64,000 nt of DNA from Algoriphagus sp. PAP.12 (lineage in GTDB: Bacteria > Bacteroidota > Bacteroidia > Cytophagales > Cyclobacteriaceae): NCBI RefSeq assembly GCF_026652115.1, contig NZ_JAPPSQ010000001.1:434001-498000 (forward strand), given 5' to 3'. Made by a program: the position numbers and the translations under genes. Shown piece after piece: positions 18,729 to 26,237 of this stretch (the stretch's first letter is position 1; every line of letters begins with the position of its first letter). The notes under the pieces are model-generated. The model saw nothing but the letters and a program-made list of their open reading frames with translations. It did not search any database and was not told the origin of the DNA.

Positions 18729-20369
18729 ATGATTAAATCCAATTTGAAAATTTGGGCAGGATTGGGACTGATCACCCTAGCGACTTCTTGTACGACTAGC
18801 TCCCTAATCACCGCCCCTCCTCTTACCTATACCTCCACTCTTTCACCCAAGCAATCCGAACTCACAGAGCAGCAAGCCAAGCACTGGGGACATCTGGATC
18901 TGCAAAAGGATACCATCCCGGGAATGAGTGTGGACCGTGCTTATTCGGAGCTTTTGAAAAAGAAAAAAGGCGAACCTGTGATCGTCGCAGTGATTGATTC
19001 GGGAATAGATCTGGATCATGAAGATATTCAGGAGATTCTTTGGACCAATCCAGGTGAGATAGCCGGAGATGGCATCGACAATGATCGCAATGGCTATATC
19101 GATGATATCCATGGCTATAATTTCCTTGGGGAATCCTATAATGAGCAGATGGAAATCACCCGGATCGTTAAATTGAAAATCGGCGATCAGGCTTACCAAG
19201 ATGCTGCAAAAGCGGAACTGGATGAAAAGTTGGAAGAGGCAAAATCGACTTTCCCTCAAGTTCGTCAGATCAGACAGGTGATCACCATGGCAGATGGCAT
19301 GATGCAGGAAGCTTTGGGCAAGCAAACCTACACCTTGGAGGATTTGCAAAACTTCGAACCCCAAAATAGTCAACAGCAGCAAATCGTGGCTATGCTATCT
19401 CAGGTGTATGAGATGGGACAGACCGTTCCCGAGGCATTGAAGGACTTGGAGGATGGAGTTACCTATTACGATGAGCAGCTGAAATACAATCTGAATGAGA
19501 ATTTCGACGGACGAACTCCGGTGGGAGATGATCCTTATGATTTTTCAGATCAGGACTATGGCAACGGAGATCCGAATATCCGTGTGGACAGCGAAAGTCA
19601 CGGTTCCCATGTGGCCGGAATCATCGCAGCTGCACGGAATAATAAAATTGGTGTAGACGGTGTCGCTCAGAATGTACAGATCATGTCCATCCGGGCCGTT
19701 CCCAATGGAGATGAATATGACAAGGATATTGCATTGGCGATCCGCTATGCGGCAGACAATGGTGCCAAAGTGATCAATGGAAGCTTTGGAAAGCCTTTTT
19801 CACCGAATTCTGAATGGGTCTATGATGCCTTGGAATATGCGGCTTCGAAAGATGTGCTGATCGTTCAGGCGGCAGGAAATGATGCCTTAGACTTGGACTC
19901 ACCGGAGAATCCAACCTTCCCAAATGATCACCCGAAGGGACAAAGCAATGAATTTATTGACAATTTCTTAAGCGTGGGAGCATTGACTTCTTATATAGGA
20001 CCAGACTTGATAGCCATTTATTCGAATTATGGAAAAGAAAATGTAGACATCTTTGCTCCGGGGGATGAGATCTATTCCACCATGCCTGATGATGCGTATG
20101 AGTTCCAGGGCGGCACATCCATGGCAGCTCCAGCCGTCACAGGATTGGCAGCGATGATTCGATCTTATTATCCGTCTTTGACAGCTGCACAAGTGAAGCA
20201 GGTGATTATGCAATCGGGGATTCCATTGGATCTGGAAGTGCAGGTGGGTGGACCTGAGGGTGAATTGAAGCCCTTTTCAGAAATCTCCAAGTCCGGCAAA
20301 ATCGCCAATCTTTACAATGCCTTGATTTTGGCTAGCCAAGTGGCAAATAGAGAGGTGAGTTTGAAGTAA
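18729..20369 (+). CDS. Subtilisin-like serine protease (S8) lipoprotein
   Basis: 546 aa protease predicted to be lipid-anchored at Cys21 (LATSC). The catalytic triad is visible: Asp91 in AVIDSGIDLDHED, His292 in SHGSHVAGIIAA and Ser465 in GGTSMAAPAVTG, with the oxyanion Asn385 in VQAAGND. Between Asp91 and His292 there are about 200 residues, far more than the roughly 30-60 of classic subtilisins. The insert is charged and helix-prone (TFPQVRQIRQVITMADGMMQ), as seen in some Bacteroidota S8 proteins. There is no pro-domain of the I9 type and no C-terminal sorting domain. It is a single gene followed by a terminator. The substrate is unknown. Confidence 0.93.
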   Translation: MIKSNLKIWAGLGLITLATSCTTSSLITAPPLTYTSTLSPKQSELTEQQAKHWGHLDLQKDTIPGMSVDRAYSELLKKKKGEPVIVAVIDSGIDLDHEDIQEILWTNPGEIAGDGIDNDRNGYIDDIHGYNFLGESYNEQMEITRIVKLKIGDQAYQDAAKAELDEKLEEAKSTFPQVRQIRQVITMADGMMQEALGKQTYTLEDLQNFEPQNSQQQQIVAMLSQVYEMGQTVPEALKDLEDGVTYYDEQLKYNLNENFDGRTPVGDDPYDFSDQDYGNGDPNIRVDSESHGSHVAGIIAAARNNKIGVDGVAQNVQIMSIRAVPNGDEYDKDIALAIRYAADNGAKVINGSFGKPFSPNSEWVYDALEYAASKDVLIVQAAGNDALDLDSPENPTFPNDHPKGQSNEFIDNFLSVGALTSYIGPDLIAIYSNYGKENVDIFAPGDEIYSTMPDDAYEFQGGTSMAAPAVTGLAAMIRSYYPSLTAAQVKQVIMQSGIPLDLEVQVGGPEGELKPFSEISKSGKIANLYNALILASQVANREVSLK

Positions 20370-20407
20370 AATTTGAAAGCTAAAGTCTAAAAGCTAAAAA
20401 AACTGAC

Positions 20408-20501
20408 GTCATTGCGAGTTTACCTGACTTTAGACAGGGAGGCTTTAAGCCCGACGTGGCAATCTAGACTTTCGCGCTCCTCAAGCTCTACTCGCAGTGA
20501 C
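20408..20501. repeat. 94-bp repeat element with terminal inverted repeats
   Basis: The ends GTCATTGCGAGT (20408-20419) and ACTCGCAGTGAC (20490-20501) are inverted repeats with 11 of 12 bases matching. The inside contains GTGGCAATCTAGAC. The CATTGCGAG/GGCAATCT pattern is seen in small non-autonomous repeats of many bacteria. No coding capacity. Confidence 0.6.
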
Positions 20502-20510
20502 GAATACATA

Positions 20511-20543
20511 AGCCTTTCCAGAAATGGGAAGGCTTTACTTTTT
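20511..20543 (+). terminator. Terminator after the subtilase gene
   Basis: AGCCTTTCC, seven-base loop, GGAAGGCT, then TTACTTTTTC. The stem has one unpaired T. It lies about 140 bp downstream of the subtilase stop, beyond the repeat element at 20408. Confidence 0.65.
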
Positions 20544-20913
20544 CATTTTTACCACTGAATTGCAGAGAATGCAGAGGTTTCACTGGGAATTTCTTTCCTT
20601 CATTGCGAACTCTGGGGGAGCGCAAGTCCCCGACTTGGGCTTTAAATATTGCAGTCTGTGACTGCTATTTTCTAAGTCTAATTCCAATTTTGTTTTTTAT
20701 CTTATGTCCTTTTGGCTTGTCCCAAAAGGACGAAAACTCCGATGGCTAGTCGCAGCTAAGCTTCCTCCCGCATAGCCCTCGCACAACCCGCGCCTGCGAC
20801 AGCCCAACGCGCCACTAGATTTGAACTACCGATTAATTTCTGATTTGTGGAAAATTAGAGAATTTTATGAGTGCTTTAGGAATTGCTTGGTGAATAAGTG
20901 AAATAAAAAAGCA
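20544..20913. repeat. Rest of the 544-bp gap: dispersed repeat, hairpin and GC-rich island
   Basis: No gene visible. At 20621-20678 lies a shortened copy of the CGCAAGTC family also found at 21740 and 22021. At 20706-20731 there is a perfect 10-bp hairpin (GTCCTTTTGG / CCAAAAGGAC). It is followed by a GC-rich stretch at about 20740-20815 (CTCGCACAACCCGCGCCTGC) that differs clearly in composition from its AT-rich surroundings. Confidence 0.6.
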
Positions 20914-21657
20914 CTATGAAAACTTAAAAACTTCATCAGCGATAGCTCTCCACAATTCACTTCTTCCAATCGGACGGATAAAGAAATATAAAAGATTGGC
21001 AGCGGCGACAATCAATAAAGCCGGGTGCCATCGCTTGAGTCTCCAACAGATAATTATGATAGGCAGGATGGAAAAAATGGTGGAAAAGAAAATCACATCG
21101 ATAAAGTCATACCGTTCAGTCCCGAACAATATCATAAATGGAATCATCGCTAATCTGGATAAAGCCGGCATAAATGCCCAAAAAACAGTAGATATCATCC
21201 ACATGGCATGATCTTCCAGGTTTTTGACCTTGGTAATCCCTATCAATACACTGGCTGCAAAGCCTATGATGGTAACAATGTCTGTAAAAGAAACCCCATA
21301 AAGGAAGTCAGCCGAAACGATCGGGTTGGGCTCCAAAGTTTCAAGGGCCCTTAAATTATTGGGAATAATCGTAAGTGCAGAAAATGTCACTCCACCAGCC
21401 AAAAACAAGGATAAAGTTCCATAAAATTTATGTTGCCTGACCTTGCCCCGGGTTATCAAATAAGGCTGAATAATCACCATGATATACCAAAGTATAGCCG
21501 AGAGGCCATGCATATGATGATGCCAGGTGGCATCAGGCAATCGAAATAAATATCCTCTGGAAAAACCAATTAGGGCAACCACCAATGGTATTATCAACCA
21601 TTTATGTGCATTCTTAAAATCTGCTAAAGTCATTCTCTTCCCGATTAAAAAATTCAA
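20914..21657 (-). CDS. Seven-helix membrane protein of unknown function
   Basis: 247 aa integral membrane protein with about seven transmembrane helices, for example WLIIPLVVALIGFSRGY, LSAILWYIMVIIQPYLI, DIVTIIGFAASVLIGITKV and LLIVAAANLLYFFIRPI. Histidines lie at helix edges (TWHHHMHGLSA, RQHKFYG, LEDHAMWM), which recalls DUF2306/cytochrome b561-like proteins that may bind heme or metal, but I cannot place it firmly. An alternative start is Met9 (21633). It is flanked on both sides by repeat-rich non-coding DNA and appears to be a single-gene unit. Confidence 0.75.
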   Translation of the reverse strand: MNFLIGKRMTLADFKNAHKWLIIPLVVALIGFSRGYLFRLPDATWHHHMHGLSAILWYIMVIIQPYLITRGKVRQHKFYGTLSLFLAGGVTFSALTIIPNNLRALETLEPNPIVSADFLYGVSFTDIVTIIGFAASVLIGITKVKNLEDHAMWMISTVFWAFMPALSRLAMIPFMILFGTERYDFIDVIFFSTIFSILPIIIICWRLKRWHPALLIVAAANLLYFFIRPIGRSELWRAIADEVFKFS

Positions 21658-22228
21658 AATACAGAAATATTATTAAATTTAAATAACTAACACTCAAGTA
21701 GTTATATGCCCTGATTCGGGAATGATAAAACTTCATTAACGCAAGTCTCCTGACATATACTTTTTACAATGCAGTCTGAAACTGCAATGTTTTTAGGTCC
21801 AAGTCGGGAGACTTGAACCAATAAATGGTTTGTTTTATTAATTCTTTCTACGCCTCCTCGGCAAAAAGCTGGTAACTCCTTACAATAAATCGTGGCCGAG
21901 GCGATAGGTAGGATAAATTCTCAACCCCAGGCTAAAGCCCAGGGCTATTCATCTTCAGCCCCTTCAGGGCTAGAAACTCAAATATGAATATCATTCATTC
22001 TGAAGCGCGCATTTGCAATAGCGCAAGTCTTCTGACTTGTGCTCTAAACAATGCAGACTAATACTGTCAATGGTCCAAGTCGGAGAGTTGAACCAAAGAA
22101 AGAACTATTCATTCTTAAGTATCTGAGCAGGATTGACTCGGGTAAATTTTGCTTGCCTACCGAAGTCAAGGGCTTTCAAAAGTTCTATAAACAAATTAAT
22201 TTGGAAATTGAACTCAAACCCAAAAGCC
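21658..22228. repeat. 571-bp gap with two full copies of a dispersed repeat
   Basis: Two related copies at 21740-21820 and 22021-22095. Both begin CGCAAGTCT, have an inner GCAGTCTGAAACTGC-type palindrome, and end GGTCCAAGTCGGGAGACTTG or a close variant, then AACCA. The outer ends are inverted repeats of each other. Between them lie a CGCCTCCTCGGC ... GGCCGAGGCG inverted pair (about 21849-21905) and a GGCTAAAGCCC/AGGGCT cluster (about 21928-21972). An open frame reaches upstream of the hydrolase start into this DNA but has no coding character. Confidence 0.7.
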
Positions 22229-23071
22229 ATGAAAATCAGACTTTTCTTATCTGCTTCTTTCCTTTTTTTAATTACTCTTTCAACCCAAGCTCAAGAACTA
22301 TTTCTCTACAAAGAACTCGATACTACCCAGCTTTTTGTGGAGGTACTTTATCCTGAGGAAATGGAGGGTGGAAAGGAGTATCCAGCCGTGGTTTTCTTCT
22401 TTGGAGGGGGATGGGTTGGCGGATCCAGAGAGCATTTTCGACCTCAAGCAACCTACTTTGCTAAAAGAGGCTTGGTTTGCTTTCTGGTGGATTATCGTAC
22501 CAGAAGTGTCCATCAGACTCCTCCATTTGAATCTCTCAAAGATGCCAAATCTGTTATGCGCTATGTTCGGGCAAATGCCGCTCAATTCCATGTAGACCCG
22601 GATCAAATCATTGCCGGAGGAGGATCAGCCGGGGGTCATTTAGCCGCGGCCACAGCTTTGGTTTCTGGATTCAATGATGACAAAGACGATTTAGCCATCA
22701 GCCCCATTCCAAACGCATTGCTACTTTTCAATCCCGTAATCGACAATGGCCCTGGAGGATATGGATTTGAAAGGGTTGGAGAGGCTTACAAGGAGTTTTC
22801 TCCACTTCATCTGATCGGAAAAGGAGCTCCACCCACTCTATTTTTATTGGGAACGCAGGACAATTTGGTTCCTGTGGCCACTGCCGAATACTACAAAACT
22901 GTCATGGAAAAAGTAGGCAGTCGATGTGATTTGCATTTGTACGAAGGCCAGCCCCATGGTTTTTTCAACTATAGAAATTTTGAGTTTTACGAGAAGACTT
23001 TGCTGGCTGCTGATGAGTTTTTACAGTCATTGGGATATCTAAGCGATCAGCCAAAAGTGAAGATTGAATGA
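22229..23071 (+). CDS. Exported alpha/beta hydrolase (esterase/lipase-like)
   Basis: 280 aa from the chosen start at 22229, which gives a clean signal peptide (KIRLFLSASFLFLITLSTQA, ending AQ). The frame is open back to 22133 but those 32 codons are not signal-like. Catalytic elements: oxyanion-type FFFGGGWVGG, nucleophile Ser133 in GGGSAGGHLAAA, Asp211 in LLGTQDNLVP and His243 in GQPHGFFNY. The GGGW and GSAGG motifs place it with acetyl-esterase/BD-FAE-like hydrolases that remove acyl groups from sugars or small esters. It is a single gene upstream of cbpA; the substrate is unknown. Confidence 0.88.
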   Translation: MKIRLFLSASFLFLITLSTQAQELFLYKELDTTQLFVEVLYPEEMEGGKEYPAVVFFFGGGWVGGSREHFRPQATYFAKRGLVCFLVDYRTRSVHQTPPFESLKDAKSVMRYVRANAAQFHVDPDQIIAGGGSAGGHLAAATALVSGFNDDKDDLAISPIPNALLLFNPVIDNGPGGYGFERVGEAYKEFSPLHLIGKGAPPTLFLLGTQDNLVPVATAEYYKTVMEKVGSRCDLHLYEGQPHGFFNYRNFEFYEKTLLAADEFLQSLGYLSDQPKVKIE

Positions 23072-23178
23072 CAAAAAGCAGAAAATTAAATCACTAAAAT
23101 TCTGTTACAAGCCAATCAAAATAACGAGATTAAAGAGGAGTTTTCACTTATTTAAAACCCAAAGAATAAGATCCATTT

Positions 23179-24084
23179 ATGGCATTCATAGATTATTACG
23201 AAGTATTGGGTATCCCCAAAACGGCCGATGAAAAGGAGATCAAAGCGGCCTATCGAAAAATGGCCCGGAAGTACCATCCCGATCTCAATCCTGACAATAA
23301 GGAGGCTGAAAAGAAATTCAAGGAAGTCAACGAGGCAAATGAGGTCCTGAGCAATCCTGAAAACCGAAAGAAATACGATAAGTATGGCAAGGATTGGAAG
23401 CATGGAGAGGAGTTTGAAAAGGCTCAACAGCAGCGTCGCCAGCAGCAATCCCAATATTCTCAATACGGTTCAGGTGCTGAAGGTTTCGGAGGGCAGGATT
23501 ATTCTGATTTTTTCGAATCCATGTTTGGTGGAACTAGTGGACATTCAAGACAGAGCCATAGACCCAAATTCAAAGGCCAAGACTACAATGCCGAATTGCA
23601 CTTGGATCTCAAAGATGTCTACACCACGCAAAAGCAGGTACTCACGGTTAATGACAAAAAGATCCGGATCACGATCCCTGCAGGAGTGGAAAACGAGCAG
23701 TTAATCAAGATTAAGGGAAATGGAGGTCCAGGATTGAATGGTGGACCCAATGGTGATTTGTACATCAAGTTTATCATCAACAATCACACGGATTTCAAAC
23801 GGGAAGGCAATAATCTTTACAAGGATGAGCCATTAGATTTATATACCGCGATTTTGGGTGGAGATATCCACGTGGATACCTTTGACGGCAAAGTCAAACT
23901 GAAAGTAAAAGCAGGCACAGGAAACGGAACCAAAGTAAAACTCAAGGGCAAAGGCTTTCCGGTTTATAAGAAAGATGGAGAATTCGGAGACTTGATTTTG
24001 ACCTATCAAATTCAGATTCCAGAAAATCTCTCCGAAAAAGAAATCGAGCTGTTTAAGGAATTACAAAAAATCAAAGAAGGATAA
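23179..24084 (+). CDS. cbpA: DnaJ-class co-chaperone CbpA
   Basis: 301 aa. An N-terminal J domain (about 1-70) has the HPD motif in [12 protein letters not shown] Gln/Gly-rich linker (about 75-120) follows, then the DnaJ C-terminal substrate-binding domains (about 130-290: [38 protein letters not shown]). There is no Cys-rich zinc finger, which separates it from DnaJ and matches CbpA. It stimulates DnaK and can bind DNA in E. coli. Its stop overlaps the start of the next gene by one base (TAATG), the classic cbpA-cbpM arrangement. Confidence 0.93.
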   Translation: MAFIDYYEVLGIPKTADEKEIKAAYRKMARKYHPDLNPDNKEAEKKFKEVNEANEVLSNPENRKKYDKYGKDWKHGEEFEKAQQQRRQQQSQYSQYGSGAEGFGGQDYSDFFESMFGGTSGHSRQSHRPKFKGQDYNAELHLDLKDVYTTQKQVLTVNDKKIRITIPAGVENEQLIKIKGNGGPGLNGGPNGDLYIKFIINNHTDFKREGNNLYKDEPLDLYTAILGGDIHVDTFDGKVKLKVKAGTGNGTKVKLKGKGFPVYKKDGEFGDLILTYQIQIPENLSEKEIELFKELQKIKEG

Positions 24085-24371
24085 TGGAAACTCAGTTTAT
24101 ATCAATCAGTACCATTTGTGTCAATTACCATATTGAATCCTCCTTTTTGATGGATTTAAGCAATATCGGCTTGATACAAATCGAAATAATAGAGCAAGAG
24201 CAATACATCCACCATGATCAAATTGCAGATCTGGAAAAGATGATTCGTCTCCATGATGAGTTGGATCTGAATCTAGAAGGAATTGATGTGGTTTTCAATT
24301 TGCTGGCAAAGCAAAGAGAGCTACAAAAGGAGCTGACTACTTTGAGGAATAGATTGAGGCTTTATGAGTAA
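24084..24371 (+). CDS. cbpM: CbpM-like chaperone modulator
   Basis: 95 aa, close to the size of CbpM, which binds the J domain of CbpA and blocks its activity. The sequence shows a short MerR-like N-terminal part, the segment LSNIGLIQIEIIEQEQYIHH, a DLEKMIRLHDELDLNLEGI core typical of MerR-like modulators, and a C-terminal coiled coil (LLAKQRELQKELTTLRNRL). Assignment rests on this pattern plus translational coupling to cbpA. Confidence 0.88.
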   Translation: METQFISISTICVNYHIESSFLMDLSNIGLIQIEIIEQEQYIHHDQIADLEKMIRLHDELDLNLEGIDVVFNLLAKQRELQKELTTLRNRLRLYE

Positions 24372-24401
24372 GTTTTATTTTAAGGCTTTAAACATAATTG
24401 A

Positions 24402-24746
24402 ATGATTGAAAGGCCCAATCTCCTCGTAGTCTGTGGAAAAAATAAAAAGAGAAGTAGAACAGCAGAATCCATTTTTAAAAACGACCCACGCTTTGCCATT
24501 AGGTCGGTCGGATTAAGCTCAAAAAGTGAAAGAAAAATCTCAGAAAATGACCTTAACTGGTCTGATTTGGTGCTGGTGATGGAAACAGATCATCGCCAGA
24601 AAATCAAGAAACAATATAGAAACTTAGACTTACCTACTATCAAGGTCCTCCACATTCCGGACGATTATGAGTATATGGATGAGGAACTTGTTGATTTATT
24701 GAATGATAGAATAAATGAGGAATTTCAAATTGCATTTGGAACCTAA
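24402..24746 (+). CDS. Low-molecular-weight protein tyrosine phosphatase-like protein
   Basis: 114 aa, shorter than the usual 150-residue LMW-PTP. It has the phosphate-binding loop C-x5-R-S (Cys11-GKNKKR-Ser18) right after a beta strand (NLLVVCG), and a DLVLVMETDHR strand. A possible acid region lies in HIPDDYEYMDEE, not the canonical DPY/DPF. These features are seen in a Bacteroidota group often annotated as protein tyrosine phosphatase. It lies 30 bp after cbpM. No tyrosine autokinase gene is near, so its partner is unknown; it may act on small molecules or arsenate instead. Confidence 0.8.
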   Translation: MIERPNLLVVCGKNKKRSRTAESIFKNDPRFAIRSVGLSSKSERKISENDLNWSDLVLVMETDHRQKIKKQYRNLDLPTIKVLHIPDDYEYMDEELVDLLNDRINEEFQIAFGT

Positions 24747-24870
24747 ATCAATCTTTTTATCATTGGAAAAAGTCAAAATGAATCCACCATTTCATCCCTG
24801 AAGCTTTCAAAAGCTAAAAATTCTCAAATTTTTGTTTCAATTGCCGAACTGATAGGAATTAAAAGTTTGG

Positions 24871-25275
24871 TTGAATTACCTTTGGCGCGTGATTTCTCAA
24901 ATCAGAAATAGCAAATTTTCACAATTCCTCTGGATTTTTATGGGGATGTATCTTCTCAACTTGAGTGTGGATATGGCAGACCCGGATTCTCCCCATGTGT
25001 CTGAGGATTTGACTATCAATGATCAGGAAAGTATCATTGAGCTCGTCGTTGAGACTTTTTTGGGCTATGAGGATGCTTTTCAGGAATTTGATGATCCCGA
25101 TGCCGAAGAACAAACCCAAAAATCCCAAGGCAAAATTGATTTGATCAATAACAGTTTTCGGGAATACCTTACTCAAAAATCCCAGGGACACTCTGGGCAG
25201 CAAAAATTCAGGGATTACGAAGAGTTCCTTACCCAAGGATTTCTAAATCTATTTACTCCTCCACCACAAGTTTGA
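24871..25275 (+). CDS. Hypothetical small membrane protein
   Basis: 134 aa if translation starts at the TTG at 24871; the first ATG in frame is at 24940, inside the hydrophobic segment. One membrane helix (FLWIFMGMYLLNLSVDM, about 20-36) is followed by an acidic, Gln-rich tail with repeated TQKSQG units (QTQKSQGKIDL and LTQKSQGHSGQ) and a Pro-rich end. I know of no function. It is followed by a terminator hairpin and then an outer-membrane protein gene on the same strand, which suggests a related envelope role but proves nothing. Confidence 0.65.
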   Translation: MNYLWRVISQIRNSKFSQFLWIFMGMYLLNLSVDMADPDSPHVSEDLTINDQESIIELVVETFLGYEDAFQEFDDPDAEEQTQKSQGKIDLINNSFREYLTQKSQGHSGQQKFRDYEEFLTQGFLNLFTPPPQV

Positions 25276-25297
25276 TTTCACGCTAGCCAATCAAAAA

Positions 25298-25332
25298 CCC
25301 TATTCCTCTTCTGGAAATAGGGCAATTCTTTT
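25298..25332 (+). terminator. Terminator hairpin between small membrane protein and OMP genes
   Basis: Seven-bp arms CCCTATT / AATAGGG with an 11-base loop, followed by CAATTCTTTTT. It lies 22 bp after the stop of the upstream gene. Confidence 0.7.
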
Positions 25333-25351
25333 TGCTTAAAATCAAACCAAC

Positions 25352-26203
25352 ATGAACATCAAAAAACTACTGATGCCTTTATTTCTATTGGCATCCAGCG
25401 GCTATACTTATTCCCAAATATCGAATGCAGAAAAGGATAGTCTTTACATCCAACAAATAGAAAAGTCGAAGCCTGCAAAAGTCCTACATGCCGAACCGCT
25501 CTACATCGATCTGATCAGAGACCTGGGAGCAAGGAAAGGTGAGAAAGAATGGAATTTAGGATTAGGCTTGACAGACAATTTGAGTTATGATAGCTATGAA
25601 GCTCTCATTGAATACGAGTGGGCGCCGATAGATCGATTGGGCTTAGAGGTTGAATTACCATTTACAATGTATACCTCTACCTCTAGGTCCGAAAGTGATT
25701 CTGTCCCCTCCAACAGACTCAATAGTATCAAAGTGGCTGCTCAATGGTCCTTTTTTGTTAACGAAGGAATGGCAACTTCCATGGCAATCGGCTATATCAA
25801 TGAGTTTGAACTTTCGGGTTTCAAAAATTTTGGGAATCCATTGATTACCGGAAATGTGTACAACCCCTTTCTGGTCATGGCTAAAAGATGGGGTTCCAAT
25901 TATCACTCCTTAATCTATACTGGCCCTATTATCCATCAAGATTATCAGAGTGGAAAGTTTCACACGACCTATAATATCAATACCAGTTTTCACTATATGA
26001 TCCCAGGAACCCGAAATTTTATAGGGATGGAAATAAACAAAAATTTAGATGGGCCAGATTTCGATATGACGCTTCGTCCTCAAATGCGATTGGGAATCAC
26101 AGAACATACCATGATCGGGATCGTCACAGGAATACCCATTGATAAAGAAAATGAACGTTTCAGCACATTTTTGAGATTGATCTGGGAGCCATCTCATAAC
26201 TAA
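25352..26203 (+). CDS. Putative outer-membrane beta-barrel protein with HAEPLYIDL motif
   Basis: 283 aa. A signal peptide (about 1-21, ending in the YTYSQ region) is followed by a short charged segment and the striking box HAEPLYIDLIRDLGARKGEK. The rest is built of alternating beta strands rich in aromatic residues (WNLGLGLTDNLSYDSYEALI, DRLGLEVELPFTMYTST), ending in a strand with Trp (FSTFLRLIWEP), as in barrel proteins. The conserved-looking box near the N-terminus suggests a specific Bacteroidota family of unknown function, sometimes annotated under misleading enzyme names. It is a single gene ending at a bidirectional hairpin. Confidence 0.75.
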   Translation: MNIKKLLMPLFLLASSGYTYSQISNAEKDSLYIQQIEKSKPAKVLHAEPLYIDLIRDLGARKGEKEWNLGLGLTDNLSYDSYEALIEYEWAPIDRLGLEVELPFTMYTSTSRSESDSVPSNRLNSIKVAAQWSFFVNEGMATSMAIGYINEFELSGFKNFGNPLITGNVYNPFLVMAKRWGSNYHSLIYTGPIIHQDYQSGKFHTTYNINTSFHYMIPGTRNFIGMEINKNLDGPDFDMTLRPQMRLGITEHTMIGIVTGIPIDKENERFSTFLRLIWEPSHN

Positions 26204-26206
26204 TTA

Positions 26207-26237
26207 AAGGGGCACAGAACGCTGTTCTGTGTCCTTT
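26207..26237. terminator. Bidirectional terminator between convergent genes
   Basis: AAGGGGCACAGAAC / GTTCTGTGTCCTTTT stem between the OMP gene and the convergent ClC gene. A-run upstream and T-run downstream serve both strands. Confidence 0.8.

Noticed and set aside
22133..22228. Upstream extension of the alpha/beta hydrolase frame
   Set aside because: It places a non-signal, basic stretch before a perfect signal peptide and runs into repeat DNA.
24402..24746. Arsenate reductase as the identity of the short phosphatase-like gene
   Set aside because: It lacks the additional Cys pair of ArsC and there are no ars genes nearby; kept as LMW-PTP-like only.
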